This document shows, piece by piece, positions 31,761 to 35,863 of a DNA stretch of 35,863 nucleotides. The number at the start of each line of letters is the position of its first letter. The first letter of the stretch is position 1. The notes below the pieces were generated by a model. The model did not search any database. It had not been told where the DNA came from and saw only the letters and a program-made list of their open reading frames with translations. The position numbers were made by a program, and so were the translations under genes. This stretch comes from Bacillota bacterium (GTDB lineage: Bacteria; Bacillota_I; Bacilli_A; Izemoplasmatales; Hujiaoplasmataceae), in the NCBI GenBank assembly GCA_003245625.1, contig QKCT01000048.1:1-35863 (forward strand). Reading direction: 5' to 3'.

Positions 31761-32569
31761 AACAAAGAGTAATTACTGGAACAATTCTTATCATTGTCTT
31801 GGGATTATTGATTTACTTTGGTGAAGGTCAACTGGAATTTCTATTTTCAGGATTCTGTGTGCTCCTATCTATTTTGGCTGCACATGAATTTATGAAAATG
31901 TCTCGTCACGGACTAACCTTTCGGTGGTTTGATGCAATTCCAATTGTTTTGACTGGGGCTTTTAGTATCATGAGCGTTCTCAGCTATGATATTCTAATGG
32001 TATATTTTATCTATGTATTCCGTTTTCTTGTGGGGTTGATTTTGATAGAAACAATTCTATTTGTATCAATTCGAGAGTTTACTAGACAGGATTTTGGAAA
32101 TCATATCCTCACTGTTTTTTACACCAGTTTAGGATTTATCGCTTTTGCATATTTACGTAAATCAAATATCAACTTGATTATTTACTTGTTATTGGTTGCG
32201 ATGGTAACAGATATGTTTGCCTATTTCATCGGTATCAAGTTTGGTCGTCATCGCTTAGCAGAGCATATCTCTCCTAAGAAAAGCATTGAAGGTGCAGTTG
32301 GTGGTTTGGTTATTGGTTCCGTTGTTGCTACTATCTTTGCTTTTTACACGGAATTATTCAGCATTGGCTTTGTAGCGATACTTGGTTTATCTGTATTTTT
32401 GTCTGCAGTATCTCAATCAGGAGATTTAATTGCGTCAAAATTCAAACGTGAAGTTGGGATCAAAGATTACTCGAATTTATTTCCAGGACATGGAGGGGTA
32501 TTGGATCGTTTCGATTCCTCTATGTTTGCAGCAATCTTCTTAATGATTGCATATATTATCTTTATGTAG
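31757..32569 (+). CDS. cdsA: Phosphatidate cytidylyltransferase
   Basis: 'SPKKSIEGAVGG', 'SQSGDLIASKFKREVGIKDYSNLFPGHGGVLDRFDS'. Confidence 0.96.
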   Translation: MKQRVITGTILIIVLGLLIYFGEGQLEFLFSGFCVLLSILAAHEFMKMSRHGLTFRWFDAIPIVLTGAFSIMSVLSYDILMVYFIYVFRFLVGLILIETILFVSIREFTRQDFGNHILTVFYTSLGFIAFAYLRKSNINLIIYLLLVAMVTDMFAYFIGIKFGRHRLAEHISPKKSIEGAVGGLVIGSVVATIFAFYTELFSIGFVAILGLSVFLSAVSQSGDLIASKFKREVGIKDYSNLFPGHGGVLDRFDSSMFAAIFLMIAYIIFM

Positions 32570-32577
32570 GAGACTCT

Positions 32578-33732
32578 ATGAAGAATGTTTACCTTTTAGG
32601 GGCGACTGGATCCATCGGTCGTCAAACCATTGAAATCATTGAACAAAATCCAAACGATTTCAATCTGGTTGCGATATCTGGATACAATCAACTAGACGAA
32701 TTGATTGATATCGCAAGTAGATGTTCTTTAAAAATGATTTGTGTAAAGAATCAAGAAGATGCAGCGGTTCTAAAAGGTATTTTTAAGGAAACGGAGATTG
32801 TTTACGGAGATGAAGGCTTAAAGTCAGTTGCCTCTTTGAATCCTGAAGATTCAGAAGCATTCCTAATCAATGCTCTGGTGGGAATGGTTGGATTGGCTCC
32901 GACAATCGCCGCTTTATCAATCAACCGGGATGTGTTGCTGGCAAATAAAGAGACTTTGGTTGTTGGTGGACATTTAATCCAAGAGTTATTAGCTAGTCAC
33001 TCTGCAAAACTATATCCTTTAGATTCAGAGCATAATGCAATTTGGCAAGCCTTAAATGCAGAAAGTATGGACTCTGTCAACCGATTAATCATTACAGCAA
33101 GTGGCGGCTCATTTCGTGATTACACAAGAGAACAATTGCAAAGTGTTACGATTGAAGCTGCGCTAGATCACCCTAATTGGTCTATGGGCCAAAAGATTAC
33201 AATTGACTCAGCTACTATGATGAATAAAGGATTTGAATTGATTGAAGCTGCGTATCTATTTGATATTGACATCGATAGAATTGTTCCAATCATACATCGC
33301 GAAAGCATTATTCATTCCATGGTAGAATTTGTCGATCATTCTATCATTGCACAACTGGGTCCTCACGACATGAGAATGCCTATCAGTTATGCAATGTATT
33401 ATCCGAATCGAAAACCGAATCCTACTCAACCTTTGGATTTTAGTACAATAAATGCTTTGCATTTTGAAGCGGTTGACTATGATAGATATCCTTTACTTGC
33501 CTTAGCAATTTCAGCATTTAAACAAGGCGGTAGCCAACGCACCGTATTAAATGCTGCAAACGAAGTAGCAGTTGCTTTGTTCTTAGAAGGAAAGATATCC
33601 TTCTTGGATATTGAAGCAATTGTGATTGATGCAGTGAAAAAGCATCAAGGAATCCCGAATCCTTCTTTGGATGAAATTATAGCAATTGATCAAGCAATTA
33701 AAACTCAAATTCGTAATGAGTATGAGAAATAG
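32578..33732 (+). CDS. dxr: 1-deoxy-D-xylulose 5-phosphate reductoisomerase
   Basis: 'LLGATGSIGRQTIEII', 'LANKETLVVGG', 'PLDSEHNAIWQAL', 'TASGGSFRDYT', 'HPNWSMGQKITIDSATMMNKG'. Confidence 0.97.
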   Translation: MKNVYLLGATGSIGRQTIEIIEQNPNDFNLVAISGYNQLDELIDIASRCSLKMICVKNQEDAAVLKGIFKETEIVYGDEGLKSVASLNPEDSEAFLINALVGMVGLAPTIAALSINRDVLLANKETLVVGGHLIQELLASHSAKLYPLDSEHNAIWQALNAESMDSVNRLIITASGGSFRDYTREQLQSVTIEAALDHPNWSMGQKITIDSATMMNKGFELIEAAYLFDIDIDRIVPIIHRESIIHSMVEFVDHSIIAQLGPHDMRMPISYAMYYPNRKPNPTQPLDFSTINALHFEAVDYDRYPLLALAISAFKQGGSQRTVLNAANEVAVALFLEGKISFLDIEAIVIDAVKKHQGIPNPSLDEIIAIDQAIKTQIRNEYEK

Positions 33733-33747
33733 AATGGAGTTAACAAT

Positions 33748-35514
33748 ATGTTTATTACCCTAGCGATATGGCAAACTTTAGGAAATATTATTATTTTCTT
33801 ATTGGTATTGAGTCTTGTCATTAACATTCATGAATTGGGACATTTATTCTTTGCAAAAAGAGCAGGGATTTTATGTCATGAATTTGCGTTTGGAATGGGT
33901 CCAAGACTTTGGAGCAAAAAAGTCGGAGAGACTATCTATTCCATTCGTGCCATCCCATTTGGTGGTTTTGTATCTATGGCGGGAGAAGAAATCGAATCGG
34001 ATATTGTGAAAATCGGACAAAAGATTCGATTGGGATTCGATCAGGATAACGAAGTTAATCGAATCATTCTTAATTCAGCCGATACCAATTATCACGATTT
34101 CTTAGAAGTAAAAGTGGAACAGGTGGATTTATCCAGTGAAGCGGGAAATCGACTCTTTATTAATGAGTATACAGTCAAAAGAAATGCAATGTATGTGGAT
34201 GGAAAAACCCATTTGCAAATTGCACCAAAAGATCGTAGCTTTAGTTATAAGACCAAATGGCAGCGATTTAGCGCAACGTTTGGCGGTCCTTTGATGAATT
34301 TTGTTTTAGCTTTTATCGTTTTCTTGACAATGTCATTTATCATTGGCGTTCCAGATTATGATAGTTCCGTTATTGCAGATGTTTCAGAAGGTTCACCGGC
34401 AGCCGAAATCTTACAAGCTGGAGATAAGATTATCTCAATCAATGGAGTGGATGTGACTTCTTGGGGTGGAGAAAGCAACTCTGTAAACAGTGAATTATCC
34501 AAAGATGTTAATAGTTATGTTATCGTTGTGGAACGAGATGGAAGTATTGTGACATTGCAAGCAATATCTCCACAATATATTTTTTATGGTTTAGGTTTTA
34601 CGTCTACTGTTGGAACGGATGAATTGATTATTGATACACCACTTTATCTTGATACGGAAATTGCAAGTGGGGATATTATCCTTTCGATTGATGGAATCGC
34701 TATGAACTCGTGGGACGATGTCATCGCCTATTCAGATGCACATCAAAATGGTTCCACGGATGAGAATCCAACCGTTATTGAAGTTGAGCGGTCGGTTACT
34801 TATGCAACGGTTGAAGGATTAGTTACCGACGTCAGTGTAGATGCGACCACAGGTTATGTTACAATTACTGTACTAAAAGATGAATGTAATTTCTTCTGTC
34901 AAGTGTTTGGTAGAGAATACACAACAATGATATTAAAAGGTGGAGAAACTGATCTTATTAACGTAGGTGCACATATTGATGCAAATACTCCAGTAGGACG
35001 CAATGCAGTTTATACGATTTCTTATGTGGCTTACGGATCAGATGTTTTGGATGCACAAGGCTACGATTATTTCTATTCTCGTATTGGCATTACCAGTTCT
35101 TCCAAGTTTAGTTTCTTTGGAAGTTTTGGAACTGCGTGGTCCTCTTTTGTAAATGCTGGAACATCGATTTTTAAAACCATTGGTTTGATGTTCTCTTCCG
35201 ATCAAGTTGGCGTGTCTGATTTGTCTGGTTTTGTTGGGATTTTCTCGATGACTAGCAGAGCGGCAGCGGGAGGATTTGTCAGTCTTCTTTCTTGGATTGG
35301 ATTCTTGAGTATTAACCTCGGTATTGTCAACCTGTTGCCTATACCAGCGTTAGACGGAGGAAGACTAGTCTTTATTGGTTATGAGGCAATTACGAAGAAG
35401 CGCCCAAATCAGAAATTCGAAAATCTATTGCATACAATTATGTTCTTCTTATTAATGGGATTTTTGATTTTTATTACCTATAACGATATATTGCGATTAT
35501 TTGGTATTAAGTAA
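33748..35514 (+). CDS. rseP: Site-2 metalloprotease RseP/RasP, enlarged, with two PDZ-like regions
   Basis: 'NIHELGHLFFAKRAGI', 'GGPLMNFVLAFIVF', 'SPAAEILQAGDKIISINGVDV', 'NLLPIPALDGGRLVFIGYE'. Confidence 0.95.
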   Translation: MFITLAIWQTLGNIIIFLLVLSLVINIHELGHLFFAKRAGILCHEFAFGMGPRLWSKKVGETIYSIRAIPFGGFVSMAGEEIESDIVKIGQKIRLGFDQDNEVNRIILNSADTNYHDFLEVKVEQVDLSSEAGNRLFINEYTVKRNAMYVDGKTHLQIAPKDRSFSYKTKWQRFSATFGGPLMNFVLAFIVFLTMSFIIGVPDYDSSVIADVSEGSPAAEILQAGDKIISINGVDVTSWGGESNSVNSELSKDVNSYVIVVERDGSIVTLQAISPQYIFYGLGFTSTVGTDELIIDTPLYLDTEIASGDIILSIDGIAMNSWDDVIAYSDAHQNGSTDENPTVIEVERSVTYATVEGLVTDVSVDATTGYVTITVLKDECNFFCQVFGREYTTMILKGGETDLINVGAHIDANTPVGRNAVYTISYVAYGSDVLDAQGYDYFYSRIGITSSSKFSFFGSFGTAWSSFVNAGTSIFKTIGLMFSSDQVGVSDLSGFVGIFSMTSRAAAGGFVSLLSWIGFLSINLGIVNLLPIPALDGGRLVFIGYEAITKKRPNQKFENLLHTIMFFLLMGFLIFITYNDILRLFGIK

Positions 35515-35532
35515 ACCTAGATTGTTTTCTAC

Positions 35533-35562
35533 GGACCAAGCATTTCGCTTGGTCCTTTTTTT
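35533..35562 (+). terminator. Intrinsic terminator after rseP
   Basis: GGACCAAGC-ATTTC-GCTTGGTCC + T7. Confidence 0.93.
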
Positions 35563-35674
35563 ATTTTTCATTCTTGAAAATGGGGATTTTCAGGAAAAAA
35601 CACATCATTCATATTATCTGAAAACTGGCGCATTTATTTTCATCGAAATGTTGTAAAAATACAAGAAATTATTA

Positions 35675-35703
35675 TTGACATAAAAAGTGCGCTATGATAA
35701 AAT
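35675..35703 (+). promoter_or_regulatory. rRNA operon promoter
   Basis: TTGACA (35675-35680), 17-nt spacer, TAAAAT (35698-35703) with TGA extended -10; A/T-rich upstream. Confidence 0.8.
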
Positions 35704-35734
35704 ATATAAGCGCGTGAAATGCGCGACAATAAGC

Positions 35735-35750
35735 GGTCTTTGAAAACTAA
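35735..35750 (+). promoter_or_regulatory. BoxA-like antitermination element in the pre-16S leader
   Basis: GGTCTTTGAAAACTAA resembles Bacillota rrn leader boxA (TCTTTGAAAACT). Confidence 0.65.
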
Positions 35751-35831
35751 ACATATGCAAAACAACAAGCCAAGCAATTCTTAGAGATAAGAAAGAACAA
35801 AAAAGAGCTAATAAGAACTAAAATATAGAGA

Positions 35832-35863
35832 TATATGGAGAGTTTGATCCTGGCTCAGGATAA
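35832..35863 (+). rRNA. rrs: 16S rRNA, 5' end only (runs off the window)
   Basis: TATATGGAGAGTTTGATCCTGGCTCAGGATAA contains the universal 27F site. Confidence 0.97.

Overview
This is a dense housekeeping segment from a low-GC Bacillota/Mollicutes-like bacterium. TGA is used as a stop (for example prmC, topA, rbgA, pyrH), so it is not a code-4 mycoplasma; an Acholeplasma/Izemoplasma-like placement is my inference only. In order the window carries: gdpP (5'-truncated) fused in frame to ribosomal protein L9; dnaB; prfA-prmC; topA; a probable undescribed ~90-nt small RNA with its own promoter and terminator; ftsY-ylxM-ffh; a convergent HAD (Cof-like) phosphatase; an overlapping operon (membrane protein, FtsK/SftA-like translocase, signal peptidase I, rbgA, rnhB, gph-like, tsaC, GGDEF protein); rpiB-upp-atpZ-atpI-atpBEFHAGDC-dut; rpsB; tsf; pyrH-frr; uppS-cdsA-dxr-rseP; and an rRNA promoter, leader and the first bases of 16S rRNA. 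No mobile elements or CRISPR were seen. The strongest candidate for something undescribed is the small RNA at about 7638-7729. It has three hairpins separated by exposed CCC-containing segments, and one segment can form 11 contiguous base pairs (one G-U) with the ylxM ribosome-binding region in the SRP operon just downstream. Other notable points are the GdpP-L9 fusion with an internal Shine-Dalgarno, S2 with a C-terminal Rho_N-like domain, a Na+-type c-subunit signature, an apparently competent GGDEF protein without an I-site, and several terminators that contain the stop codon of the gene they terminate.
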